Shown here: one piece after another, positions 1-10,144 of the stretch | How the letters are laid out: each line of letters begins with the position of its first letter | How positions within the stretch are numbered: the first letter of the stretch is position 1 | NCBI GenBank assembly: GCA_963920525.1 | Contig: OY986435.1 | Coordinates: 259,429,462 to 259,493,461, forward strand | Direction: 5' to 3' | Length of the DNA stretch: 64,000 nucleotides | DNA from: Dichetophora obliterata | Lineage: Eukaryota; Arthropoda; Insecta; Diptera; Sciomyzidae | Program-made: the position numbers and the translations under genes | The notes under the pieces: model-generated | The model's input: only the letters and a program-made list of their open reading frames with translations | Databases searched by the model: none | Told to the model about the DNA's origin: nothing

Positions 1-99
1 ATTCTCTCGAATGGCAACAATCCGAAAATGGTATTTAAAACCCCATGCAATGAACGTTTAGTCCAATCAAACACTTTACCTAATCTCCTTCCTTTCTAG
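1..99 (+). other. 3' end of an upstream dynein intron
   Basis: The stretch ends in a pyrimidine-rich tract and the acceptor dinucleotide AG at 98-99, directly before dynein coding sequence. It is read as the tail of an intron whose start lies outside the window. Nothing else is recognisable here. Confidence 0.8.
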
Positions 100-1056
100 G
101 TGTCTCGTCACTTGACCAAATTGTATGATTCTCTCGGCAAACTGCAGCTCATAGCAAACTCCAAAAATGCCAGCGGCATGATAGCCAAGGAGCTGGAAGA
201 GTATGTTCCATTCCTCGAGAATTGCGACTGCAGCGGCAAAGTCGAGTTGTGGCTCAATCGTGTCACGGATAGAATGCGTGACACGCTACGTGATCACTTT
301 CGGCGTGCTGTTATTGCCTACGAGGATAAGCCGCGTCATATTTGGATTTTTGAATGGCCCGCACAGCCAGCCTTAGTCACGACCCAAATCTGGTGGACCA
401 CCGAGACAAATGACGCCTTTGCCAAAGTACAACAGCGTTATGAGAACGCTCTCAAAGACTACAACCGCAAACAAGTCAATCAGCTCAACAGCTTGATAAC
501 TCTGCTGTTATCCGATCTCACTCCCGCAGAGCGTCAGAAGATCATGACTGTGTGCACCATTGATGTACACAGTCGAGATGTGGTCTCAAAGATCATAGCG
601 CAGAAAGTTGAGGTTGCTACTGCATTTCAATGGCAGAGTCAGCTGCGCCATCGGTGGGACATAAAGTTTGATGACTGCTTTGCTAATATTTGCGATGCCC
701 AGTTCAAGTACGACTACGAGTATTTGGGCAACACACCACGACTAGTTATTACACCGCTTACAGATCGCTGTTACATCACCCTGACCCAATCGCTGCATCT
801 GGTCATGGGTGGCGCTCCGGCTGGACCAGCCGGTACAGGCAAAACGGAGACCACTAAAGATTTGGGACGTGCCCTGGGCATGATGGTTTATGTCTTTAAC
901 TGTTCCGAACAGATGGACTACAAATCCTGCGGTAATATACATAAGGGTCTAGCACAAACTGGCGCCTGGGGCTGCTTCGACGAATTCAATCGCATCTCGG
1001 TTGAAGTGCTATCTGTGGTTGCTGTGCAAGTGAAATGCATACAAGACGCCATCAAG
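100..1056 (+). CDS. Axonemal dynein heavy chain, exon 1 of 7 in window (linker end and AAA1)
   Basis: This exon is 319 full codons. It encodes the end of the linker (motifs QIWWTTE and [11 protein letters not shown]) and the first part of AAA1, the main ATP-hydrolysing ring module. The AAA1 Walker [15 protein letters not shown] lies at about 823-864 and Walker [13 protein letters not shown] at about 961-996. An acceptor AG lies at 98-99 and a GTAAAT donor follows 1056, so the first residue is Val (GTG) continuing an upstream exon, not a start codon. Known family role: force-generating motor of the outer dynein arm in cilia and sperm flagella. The AAA1 wording best fits the beta class (DNAH9/11/17; Dhc93AB, CG3339 or kl-5 in Drosophila). 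Which of these it is cannot be settled here. Confidence 0.95.
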
Positions 1057-1120
1057 GTAAATCGGAGTGAATTAAATTTTTACGTCATACTAACATTTCA
1101 TTTCGCTCTTCAAATTGCAG
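1057..1120 (+). other. Short dynein intron (64 bp)
   Basis: It starts GTAAATC and ends TTGCAG. Removing it joins two conserved halves of AAA1 in phase 0. The size is typical of short fly introns. Confidence 0.93.
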
Positions 1121-1453
1121 GCCAAGAAAATCATGTTTAATTTCCTCGGCGAGATAATTTCTTTGCGGCCTACTGTAGGCATGTTCATTACCATGAATCC
1201 TGGCTATGCTGGTCGTGCCGAACTGCCAGAAAACCTCAAAGCCTTATATCGTCCTTGCGCAATGGTTGTTCCGGACTTTGCCCTGATTTGTGAAATTATG
1301 TTAGTGGCAGAAGGATTTCAAGAGGCTCGCTTACTGGCTCGCAAATTTATTACTTTGTACACGCTGTGTAAGGAGTTACTCTCAAAGCAGGATCATTACG
1401 ATTGGGGCTTGAGAGCTATTAAGTCGGTGCTTGTCGTTGCCGGTTCGTTGAGA
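1121..1453 (+). CDS. Axonemal dynein heavy chain, exon 2 of 7 (rest of AAA1)
   Basis: This exon is 111 codons and completes most of AAA1, with the very conserved motifs [36 protein letters not shown] and [17 protein letters not shown]. It starts after TTGCAG and ends SLR before GTAAGT at 1454, both in phase 0. The next coding residues, [12 protein letters not shown], are 4.0 kb downstream and continue the family alignment without a gap. The sequence [10 protein letters not shown] carries the sensor-1 region of AAA1 in this family. No frameshift or stop was seen, so the exon looks functional. Confidence 0.95.
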
Positions 1454-1749
1454 GTAAGTGACGTTTGAATAATTCGTTGAATTTCAAGAGTTGAAGATAG
1501 GGATAGTGAACTTCGTTCCTATCGAAGTAGAAGATACGGTTTATCAGGCATGTGATGCATTTCGTGTGAGCTCAAATCGTAATTGCAAATCGCATGAATT
1601 TTAAATGGTTGGGCTGTGATTCGAACCATTTTGCGTAAGTTGCATTCTCTTGCGAAACAGCTGATAATGTTGAATGAATAAATAGTGAAGTAAAGAGAGA
1701 GTTAAACTTCGAAAATTAGTGTCGTTTTGTGGATAAATATTCATTAAGT

Positions 1750-2020
1750 GAAGATGAAAAGAAAGAAAAAATCAGAAGACGTATACTTAGGGATCATTCA
1801 AACCCTTTAGAAGTTCCGGAATAAGCGTAAGTATTATGTACATAGACATGTTATCGCCCTTATTAATATTATATAGATTTACTGCTTTCTATCGCTTAAA
1901 CAAGGAAGAATTTAAGGACACATTAAAGCAAATAAAGCACACGGTGAAGGAAACTCAAATTCTTTACATAAGGCGGATGCCAGTGCGCAAATGCCAAGGA
2001 CGTGGACATTGCTCTCGATA
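1750..2020 (+). pseudogene. PIF/Harbinger transposase relic (N-terminal part)
   Basis: Reading from about 1750 gives EDEKKEKIRRRILRDHSNP, then LEVPE and a stop. After a probable 50-bp intron (GTAAGT at 1827, TATAG ending 1876) the frame resumes with FTAFYRLNKEEFKDTLKQI. The order basic RRR / RD.SNP / F..FYRL.KE.F resembles the start of HARBI1-like transposases in insects. It is a broken fragment: there is an in-frame TAA just before the intron, and no DDE domain follows. Family assignment is from recalled motif order only. Confidence 0.5.
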
Positions 2021-2377
2021 AAACCACCGCACAGCAGAACGTGTAGTTAACCAAAATCAAAAATGTTTTTGTCTCAAAACCGGACAAAATGGGTATCGTT
2101 GTACAAGAAATACTTTAAAGAAAGAAAATCCAATTTATTATTAAAAAAGAAATAATGTTACTGAATTCTATCTTTAAAATCCCTATTAATTCTATACCCT
2201 TTAATACAGTAATGGTCAAAAATATAGAAAATTTAAAAAATTATCCGATTGAAGAAGTCAAACAAAAAAAATTATAACGATTCCCGCATTCTTGTTAACA
2301 AATATTGTAAGAACGTTTTATTGTATTGTAATAACTGCTTAAAACTTCACCAGATTGCACCGAATCCTTTGTGAAAT
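2021..2377. other. AT-rich intron DNA, no feature seen
   Basis: This is low-complexity A/T-rich sequence between the Harbinger relic and the nested MITE. No coding signal or repeat partner was recognised. The same holds for about 1454-1749. Confidence 0.6.
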
Positions 2378-2835
2378 CTCATTCTGTCAGTCAAAACTTA
2401 AGTTTTTAGCCATACTTAACCCTAAAACACATACGGGGTGCGTAGGAACCCCATTAAATATTAAAAGAGGCTGTATTTTGCTTTATGGAACATTTAAAAA
2501 CATGAACTTTTGTCACTATAGCTGTGCTTTTTGTGCTCTATTGTTTTTAAAAAAACTTATTTTGAAAAAAAAAGAATATATTTATATCATTTGTTTCTGA
2601 ATTTAATGAAATACCGCTTTAAAGTTCGTGGGGGTGTAGAAGAACCCCAAATAGCTTAACGTAACAAAAAACAAGGTATGGGCTGTAGGGTTAAGTTCGA
2701 GTTCAGTCTTCGAATACACTTAAGTATGGTGGAAAAGTTAATTCGATGACCTAAGTCAAACTTAAGTCGCCAAGTGTCGAGACTTAAACTTAAGTATTGC
2801 TAAAAACTTCAGTTTTGATTGTGAGACCCGTCCTA
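2378..2835. repeat. Outer inverted repeat around a TTAA-flanked MITE
   Basis: The arm near 2378-2416 (CAAAACTTAAGTTTTTAGCC followed by ATACTTAA) is matched in reverse complement near 2785-2830 (AAACTTAAGTATTGCTAAAA followed by ACTTCAGTTTTG). The arms are imperfect. This looks like an older foldback or MITE into which the element at 2420-2690 later inserted. Confidence 0.55.
2420..2690. mobile_element. piggyBac-type MITE, 271 bp, TTAA target duplication
   Basis: The element starts CCCTA directly after TTAA (2416-2419) and ends TAGGG directly before TTAA (2691-2694). TTAA duplications with CCCT ends are the signature of the piggyBac superfamily. Sub-terminal GGGGTGCGTAGGAACCCC near the left end is echoed by GGGGGTGTAGAAGAACCCC near 2630-2648. 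It has no coding capacity, so it would depend on a transposase from elsewhere. Confidence 0.6.
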
Positions 2836-2849
2836 AAAGTTGGTATTTA

Positions 2850-3141
2850 GGGGGACTGTACAACACCTGGATTTTTCAAAAATGATATTTTTAAAATGCA
2901 AATTCTTTTAAGAAAGCAATAAGATATCTTAAACTTTTATTTTTATCCAACAATAGTACACAAGAAAATTTTTTTTGAAGTTTTCCAGCGTGTTTTTTTG
3001 GCTACTGCAGGTTATTGAAAATAACATAAAAAAATCACGACGGGCGTGATGATGATTTCATATCATTAAAAACAGATTCTTTGAGGTCTTTTGAACAAAA
3101 ATCAATTAATAAAATTGAAAATTCAGGTGTGTACTGTCCCC
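2850..3141. mobile_element. MITE, 292 bp, TTA target duplication (PIF/Harbinger-like)
   Basis: The left end GGGGGACTGTACAACACC and the right end GGTGTGTACTGTCCCC are imperfect inverted repeats. Each is flanked by TTA (2847-2849 and 3142-3144). A 3-bp TTA/TAA duplication is usual for PIF/Harbinger. There is no ORF inside. Confidence 0.6.
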
Positions 3142-3144
3142 TTA

Positions 3145-3840
3145 AGTTCATATGGCTAATGCCACAAAATTTACTATAAATGTGCTCAGTCCAACTGTAC
3201 CTACGCCCACTTTTAAGAAATCATAAACAGATTCCAAAACTACTCTACCGATTAACCAAAAATTTTGGCAGTGGATTTGTTTCGAGTACAAAAAGGCTTG
3301 GGAAAAAATTTCCACCCCTTTTTACAGACCACAAATCAATAAAAATGTTATATTTCAGACTTAATCAAATGACTGCAAAAAAATTAGATTGTAATTGGCC
3401 GTAGCTCACCATTCCTAATTTTTTTTCCAAAAAAGGTCTTAAATATTTACATTTGTCAATCTAATTGTGATTTAATCTAATTGTGATTTTATTAATCTAA
3501 TCTAAAATTAAACAATTATTAATCTAATAATTGATCGATTTTTCGGTCAAAGTCATGTGTAATTGAACATTTGGTTGTGAAAATAGCCACCTTTCAGTTA
3601 GAACCACTAGCTTCTGGCGAAGCAAAAACTCGTTTCATTTCTATGGTGCATTTCAACAAACTATCGAACACCAATGAATATTGAAATAAATGAAGAAGCA
3701 ACTAGAACAGATGGCAACCCTTAAAAGAGTTGATGGCGGTGATCTATAAATAGCCTACTGCTTTGAAATGTCATATGATTAGCAGCCATACAATTCATGA
3801 GAATGAATTCCAGAATCTGCACATTCATATGCTAGTTTAA
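3145..3840. other. Intron DNA without recognisable gene
   Basis: This is AT-rich sequence with a locally repeated phrase near 3455-3520 (TAATCTAATTGTGATTT variants). The short ORF at 3180-3404 shows no family motif and is not called. Confidence 0.6.
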
Positions 3841-3841
3841 A

Positions 3842-3995
3842 TGGTGAGTTGATCACAGCTTAATCACTCAAAGACTACTGAAGAGGAAAATGTAGCGATT
3901 TCCTAAACAGACTGTCTAGTCAGCTAAGTGATTGACTCCATACAGAGTTGTTGTTGTTGCTGTTGCCTTCTTGAAAACTTACTTGATCTAAAGCT
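3842..3995 (+). repeat. Dispersed repeat, uninterrupted copy
   Basis: The phrase around AATCACTCAAAGACTACTGA and GTGATTGACTCCATACAGAG recurs at 45250-45351 and resumes at 47649. Here the two halves are continuous through ATACAGAG (about 3939-3946), so this copy shows the target before the P-type element inserted in the other copy. The family itself is not recognised. Confidence 0.7.
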
Positions 3996-4029
3996 CACAA
4001 TCTTAATTCATGTAATTATTCAATCGATC

Positions 4030-4650
4030 ATAAAAGCGAATATTTTGTTTACTAATATCATTCGTAGAAATTTTACTAATAACTTTTTTGAGTGTAGCGC
4101 TATGCTTCGGATCATTATCTTGCTGGAAGATAACGTCCGGAACATTAACACCAAGAATATTCATCGATCCTCTGAGATGTGTGCTTAATATATCAATGTA
4201 CGATGATGAAGTCATTCTACCTATTATTCGCTGTACCTTTCATATGCCTGCGGCCATCATACATTCACAAATCATAACGGGACCTCTGCCAAATCTTAAA
4301 AATGTTTTCACTTGTCTGGGCTGCAATTTTTGGGCTATAGTTCACCACACCCACTGCCGCCCATCTGAGCCAAGGCGATTTATTAAACTTTCATATGACC
4401 AAACCACTTTTGTCCAGTCATCAGATGTCCAGTCTGCGTACTTTTTAGCAAACTCCAAACAGAGTTTCATGTGCCTCTTTGTTAGGAGTGGCTTTTTAAT
4501 CTTGGCTCTTCCTTTCAACAGTGCGGAGCGTAATGTTTTACGAACAAGTTCTGCCGAGTCGCTGAGGTTGTGGTTGCTTTGTAAGTTTTTCGTATTTCGA
4601 CTGCACTTTCAAATTTGTTACTGCGAATATTGCGCAGAATAAGGCGTTCC
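4030..4650 (-). pseudogene. Tc1-family transposase relic
   Basis: Read on the minus strand from about 4650, the frames give MERLILRNIRSNKFESA, then KPLLTKRHMKLCLEFAKKY, DWTKVVWSYES, GSDGRQWVW, YIDILSTHL and FQQDNDPKHSA. These follow the order of Tc1/Bari transposases. Several frameshifts and stops separate them. The usual catalytic WSDES reads WSYES, so the first Asp is lost, while the second (QDNDPKH) is present. The third catalytic segment is missing. It is a dead fragment. Confidence 0.75.
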
Positions 4651-4769
4651 ATGGAATCCGAGAGTATTTTTTTTTTCTTCCGGCTTTATTTTTAGTTCCA
4701 AAATGCCTTTTTTCTGGCAATATTTTATCTGACTGATGCAACCGAAACGCCAATTTGTGGTGGAACAGC

Positions 4770-5315
4770 GAAGGGTGGTACAGCGGCCGTACAGAATCCA
4801 TTTTTAAATAATCTTGGCTGTACAACGAGCGTATAGCGGCAGTACAGAGGCCGTTTTCATATAATCTAGGATGTTCAATGGGCGTACAACGGCCGTACAT
4901 CGGACGAGCAGTGATTATTTTACAATGAAAATGAGCAGTGTTATTTAATTACAGTTGGGGAAAAGGTTTATATTGAAAAATCAAATAAATATATTGAATG
5001 ATGAGAATAAAATTTCATACAAGCAAAATTATAATGTTTTAATTGAAAATTCACTGGTGTCGATACAATTAACATCAGCATTTGCTTGCTTTTGTTCTTG
5101 CGCATACGTTTACTTTTCACTAAGAACTTTGAACAATATGGTAACATGCAATAAGCGTTCAGCGGCCGTAGCACAAAATTTAGGCCTTGTACGGCCGTTG
5201 TTCGACCCAACATTCAGCCGCTGGGCTTTTTAGATTATGTTTAGGCCATCTTCGACCCTTGTACAGCCGTTTGGCCCATGTTTGGCCGCTGATCGACCGC
5301 TGTTCACCCGCTTAT
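4770..5315. mobile_element. Foldback-like element with repeated GCGGCCGTACA motifs in its arms
   Basis: The left arm (about 4770-4905) holds several copies of a motif like GTACAGCGGCCGTACA at spacings of roughly 20-70 bp. The right arm (about 5160-5315) holds the same motif mostly in reverse complement (GTACGGCCGTTGTTCGACC, TTGTACAGCCGTTTGG). The centre (4910-5150) is AT-rich. Arms built of short internal repeats are typical of Foldback/FB-like elements. The exact ends and target duplication were not found. Confidence 0.5.
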
Positions 5316-5482
5316 ATTTTTAATCGGGACATCGCAGGCTATTTCGGTTTCACATTTAATTTCGTACAAGAGCGAAATGCAGCACATGCCTGCTTAAAAA
5401 ATTTGAAATTGAAATAATGTCTGAATTCTCTCGTTAGCCTCGGTTACAATCCAAACTAATGGAAAATTTTTCTATCTTTCAG

Positions 5483-7155
5483 CGTGATGATCGTTATCGT
5501 CCTGAAGATCAAGTTCTTATGCGTGCTCTACGTGATTTTAATATACCAAAAATTGTCACCGATGATGTTACCGTTTTCATGGGTCTCATTGGAGATCTCT
5601 TCCCTGCATTGGATGTACCACGAAAACGTAATCTTGATTTTGAAGCCATAATCAAGAAATCTACGATAGATCTGAAACTTCAGCCTGAAGATGGTTTCAT
5701 TTTGAAAGTTGTGCAGCTGGAAGAGCTCTTTGCGGTGCGGCACTCAGTATTTATTATTGGCTATGCCGGCACTGGCAAGTCAGAGGTCTGGAAGACACTG
5801 AATAAAACCTACGCAAATCAAAAACGCAAGCCACATTATAATGATCTAAATCCCAAGGCTGTAACCAACGATGAGCTATTTGGTATTGTAAATCCAGCGA
5901 CGCGTGAGTGGAAGGATGGCTTATTTTCGATAATTATGCGTGATCAGGCCAATTTAGGTGGCACGGGTCCGAAGTGGATTGTGCTAGATGGCGATATTGA
6001 TCCTATGTGGATTGAGAGCTTAAATACCGTTATGGATGACAACAAAGTCCTTACATTAGCCAGCAATGAACGCATAGCGCTGACCAAAGAGATGCGTTTA
6101 CTTTTTGAAATAGCAAATCTTAAAACCGCAACGCCTGCCACAGTGTCACGTGCTGGTATATTGTACATAAATCCACAGGACTTGGGTTGGAATCCGTTTG
6201 TCCTCTCCTGGCTTAACACGCGCAGTAATCAGTCAGAAGTATCTATTCTCAGTGTGCTTTTCGACAAATATATACCGCCAATGTTGGAAACGTTTAAAAT
6301 ACGTCTAAAAAAAATCACGCCCATCTCTGATATTGCTATGCTGCAAATGACTTGTTTCCTCCTGGATTGCGTGCTAACGCCACAAAATGTTCCCGCAGAT
6401 TGCCCCAAGGACTGGTATGAAATCTACTTTGTATTTAGCGTCGTTTGGGGTTTCGGTTCCTCGCTATTTCAGGATCAAATTATAGACTGGCGCAACGAGT
6501 TTCACAAATGGTTCATCAATGAGTTCAAAACTGTTAAGTTTCCTTCTAGTGGAAATGTTTTTGCCTATTATGTTGATCACGAGTCCAAAAAATTTCTACC
6601 CTGGACTAATTTAGTGCCCAATTTTGAGCTGGATCCCGACATTCCGCTGCAATCTAATCTCGTGCATACATCAGAGACCACACGTCTACGATATTTTATG
6701 GACATATTGGTGCAAGAAAATCATCCTGTGATGTTGATTGGTCCTCCGGGTTCGGGAAAAACCATTATTCTGAACTCAAAGTTGAACTCCCTGCCAACGG
6801 ATAAGTTTGCAGTGACAAATGTGCCATTCAACTTCTATACCACTTCGGAAATGTTGCAGCGCATTCTGGAGAAACCATTGGAGAAGAAGGCGGGTCGGAA
6901 TTATGGTCCGCCTGGCATAAAGCGCATGCTCTACTTTGTGGATGACATGAATATGCCGGAAGTTGATAAATACGGCACTGTTCAGCCACATACACTGATT
7001 CGACAATTTATGGACTATCATCATTGGTATGATCGTGTAAAAATGACGCTACGTGACATTCATAATTGTCAGTTTGTGTCCTGCATGAATCCATCGGGTG
7101 GCTCGTTTACAATTGATCCACGCTTGCAACGCCATTTCTGCTCGTTTGCGGTCAA
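5483..7155 (+). CDS. Axonemal dynein heavy chain, exon 3 of 7 (AAA1/AAA2 to AAA3)
   Basis: This is a long open exon of 557 codons plus 2 bases. It starts [19 protein letters not shown] after TTTCAG. Conserved landmarks in order are [18 protein letters not shown], then the AAA2 Walker [11 protein letters not shown] at about 5759-5788, [54 protein letters not shown], and the AAA3 Walker A GPPGSGKT at about 6740-6763, then [15 protein letters not shown] and [14 protein letters not shown]. It ends within FAV(N), with the Asn codon split by the 67-bp intron. AAA2-AAA4 are mainly regulatory nucleotide sites in axonemal dyneins. No disabling change was seen. Confidence 0.95.
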
Positions 7156-7222
7156 GTAAGTTGAAAAATTTTTGCTACTATGTATGTGAAATGTGTTAAT
7201 TTCTTCCACTTCTTACTGATAG
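7156..7222 (+). other. Short dynein intron (67 bp)
   Basis: The donor is GTAAGT and the acceptor ACTGATAG. It splits the AAT codon after GTC so that FAV continues as NVPSSDALFHI. Confidence 0.92.
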
Positions 7223-7442
7223 TGTGCCTAGCTCAGATGCTCTCTTTCACATTCTTAACTCGATACTCTCCCAGCACTTACAGGCACCACAACATAAATT
7301 TGACAAATCCATCAAAGAGGTGTGCAGCCCCTTGGTGCAAACAGCTATAATTCTGCATCAGAAAGTTGCCTCGTCATTCCTACCGACGGCCATTAAATTT
7401 CACTATAACTTTAATTTGCGTGACATAGCAAATATATTTACG
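7223..7442 (+). CDS. Axonemal dynein heavy chain, exon 4 of 7 (AAA3 end)
   Basis: This exon is one base plus 73 codons. It encodes NVPSSDALFHILNSILSQHL, a basic middle section, then FHYNFNLRDIANIFT, a motif found near the end of AAA3 in every axonemal dynein heavy chain. It ends with ACG (Thr) before GTAAGG at 7443. The next residues, GMLYANHETCP, lie 15.4 kb away at 22851 and restore the normal family order without loss. Confidence 0.94.
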
Positions 7443-7444
7443 GT

Positions 7445-7980
7445 AAGGAACAATCACATTTATTTATGCAATAACAATAGAGTTCAGCTACTACAGCTTT
7501 TTCGCACTTTCACAACATTTGCTCATTTAAAGTCAAAACTCAGCAATTGAAAAAAAAATTCAACGCCATTGATACAAATGCCTCAAAACAAGCCAATGTG
7601 GGAAAAATTTAGCCACCAATAAAGTAGTTAGGCTCAAGGACATTAGTAGACGTTACAACTAGCCATGCATTAATGTACGTAGATCTAAATACATAATACT
7701 TATTAGTCTACTTTTGAGTTGACCTTTCGACAAGTTAACAAAGCTACAGTTGTTAACAAAGGTACTCATGCGATTGCGATTTAATGGAGCAGTTAACATA
7801 TAATTTGTTCTACTAAATTGTAAATAAATCAAGTTGTTTGTGTTCTACTGCTTCTATGGTCAGTGTTAAAATTTATACGGGAAATAAGTTCTGGAGAATC
7901 GAATACACCAGTTAAGAGTTGGTGTTAGTAAACGATATCAGCATATTTCCTTCTCTCAATTAAAGATTGCATTTCAATAA
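7445..7980. other. Start of a 15.4-kb dynein intron
   Basis: The donor GTAAGG at 7443 opens an intron running to 22850. This first part is AT-rich with no recognised repeat or ORF. Confidence 0.7.
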
Positions 7981-7982
7981 TT

Positions 7983-8219
7983 TTAAACGATCCCCATCTT
8001 AGGAGGAAGATTAAAAGTGTTAGTTCTACTTAAGTCTCTCAGAGCAAACCAAACAAAATGTTTTTGGATGCTTTCTTTACGATCAACATGCACATTGTAA
8101 TGTTGGGACCATACTTGACTTGCGTACTTCAAGTAAGGATGCACAATTAAATAATACAGTGTTGTAGTTGTTATTAAGCTATCAAACTCTTTGGCCCAGC
8201 GTTTAATAAAACCAAGCAT
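7983..8219 (-). pseudogene. LINE reverse-transcriptase 3' fragment
   Basis: The minus strand encodes LGFIKRWAKEFDS, a degenerate middle, then YASQVWSQHYNVHVDRKESI, ending with LPPKMGIV. The first motif matches the LINE at 28823-29548 (LGFIKRWAKGF), so both belong to one family or close families. It is a short 5'-truncated remnant lacking the catalytic palm. Confidence 0.75.
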
Positions 8220-8476
8220 TTAGCTCGCTATTAATAAAAAACTTTTATCGTTTTCGCTTTTGAAACAGTAGCGTTGGCTTGAACTGAAATCGAAAGGGTT
8301 GCGCTTACAAATTTGTAGGAACCGATGTATTGATGGGTAGAATTGTTTCTTGCAGTTGTTGAGAGCAAAAATAACTGATTTCGCTAGTTTTTCTTTTGGA
8401 ATCTTCGAACAGTGTCTGCAAAATACGGAGTACATATCGTCGTTACAAAAGTAAACTTGTGATTCTGAAAAATTTA
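8220..8476 (-). other. Short ORF region of unknown origin next to an element end
   Basis: A minus-strand frame of 90 codons (8220-8492) contains CRHCSKIPKEKLAKSVIF. I do not recognise it and its start lies within the element end at 8477, so it is probably relic coding sequence or chance. The stretch 8437-8470 (TCGTCGTTACAAAAGTAAAC) recurs inverted at 14341-14360, flanked by TA on both sides, hinting at an outer, older element. Confidence 0.35.
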
Positions 8477-8797
8477 GGGCCGTTTTATTCACTTTTTATA
8501 AATCGAGCTAACTTGAGCAGTTTCAATAACTTTTGTTAACTTGACTTTTTGTACAACTTGCGAAGTTAAGTATTTTAATTTCTCAAGTTAAAATTTCATT
8601 TCATTCAGTTCAAGTTGAAATTTTATATGTTGAAGTTAAGTCAAGTTATAAATACTTAAGTTATAAAACATCCCAGGGAATTTTTTGATATATGATGGGA
8701 AATGAAAAAACAAATGACTTTTACATCTTTTGAAATTGAAATTTGTTGATGTTGAAGGCAACACAATGTCAAAAAATATTTTGTTATAAATATATTT

Positions 8798-10142
8798 AGG
8801 GTATTCACAGTTTCCTTTTAAAGTTAATATGTGGTAACTTTAGAAAGATAACTTATTAAAAGTGTGAGCACCCCTTTACATATTAATTCTAAAATTCACA
8901 TTTTGCAATCGCTTCTGCTTCACCTGAGAAGAAAAGTTTAATCAATTCAATCAGCGACCCCTAAACACTAATAAATGACGTTTAAAACTCTTAAAAAGAC
9001 ATATTATTAGGTGGCAACCCTATTATTTCGAAATTTTATAATTTTGAAATTCTGACGACGGATTCGGATTCAGCGACCCATATTTTGTGTACGATTTTTT
9101 TTTTGCCAGCCCCGAATTCTCAAAACTACAGAAAAAGAAGGTGGCAACCCTATCCACCATCTTGAATTTTAAAATTCTGACTTCAGATTCGAAATCAGCG
9201 ACCCCTAAACACTAATAAATGACGTTCAAAATTCTTAAAAAGACATATTATTAGGTGGCAACCCTATTATTTCGAAATTTTATAATTTTGAAATTCTGAC
9301 GACGGATTCGGATTCAGCGACCCATATTTTGTGTACGATTTTTTTTTTGCCAGCCCCGAATTCTCAAAACTACAGAAAAAGAAGGTGGCAACCCTATCCA
9401 CCATCTTGAATTTTAAAATTCTGACTTCAGATTCGAAATCAGCGACCCCTAAACACTAATAAATGACGTTTAAAATTCTTAAAAAGACATATTTTTAGGT
9501 GGCAACCCTATTATTTCGAAATTTTATAATTTTGAAATTCTGACGACGGATTCGGATTCAGCGACCCATATTTTGTGTACGATTTTTTTTTTGCCAGCCC
9601 CGAATTCTCAAAACTACAGAAAAAGAAGGTGGCAACCCTATCCACCATCTTGAATTTTAAAATTCTGACTTCAGATTCGAAATCAGCGACCCCTAAACAC
9701 TAATAAATGACGTTTAAAATTCTTAAAAAGACATATTATTAGGTGGCAACCCTATTATTTCGAAATTTTATAATTTTTAAATTCTGACGACGGATTCGGA
9801 TTCAGCGACCCATATTTTGTGTACGATTTTTTTTTTGCCAGCCCCGAATTCTCAAAACTACAGAAAAAGAAGGTGGCAACCCTATCCACCATCTTGAATT
9901 TTAAAATTCTGACTTCAGATTCGAAATCAGCGACCCCTAAACACTAATAAATGACAAAACACAAAACATAACACATAACACAAAAGAAAGACATGAGCAG
10001 AAGTGAGATAACTTTAGCAACTAGTGGTATCTCGACTTTGTACGTAAAACAAAAACAATAATAGTTAACACATGCTAAAATGTTTTAAAGTTAATAGACG
10101 GCAAAGTTAACAGAGCAGATAATACGGAACTGTGAACACCCT
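8798..10142. mobile_element. Element with AGGGTRTTCACAGTT ends carrying a tandem array
   Basis: The left end AGGGTATTCACAGTTTCC (8798) and the right end GGAACTGTGAACACCCT (to 10142) are inverted repeats. Both are followed inward by TTAAAGTTAATA-like sequence. The inside is mostly the 244-bp tandem array. No clean target duplication was found. A shorter inverted pair within the left end (GTGAGCACCCCT near 8866) also exists, so the exact limits are uncertain. Confidence 0.4.
8952..9955. repeat. Tandem array, 244-bp unit, four full copies and a partial
   Basis: The marker CAGCGACCCCTAAACAC starts at 8952, 9196, 9440, 9684 and 9928, giving an exact 244-bp period. Each unit is itself a diverged dimer: CAGCGACC recurs 119 bp into the unit, and each half carries GGTGGCAACCCT and TTCTGAC. 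Copies are nearly identical, with isolated single-base differences, so the array expanded recently. Confidence 0.95.
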
Positions 10143-10144
10143 AA

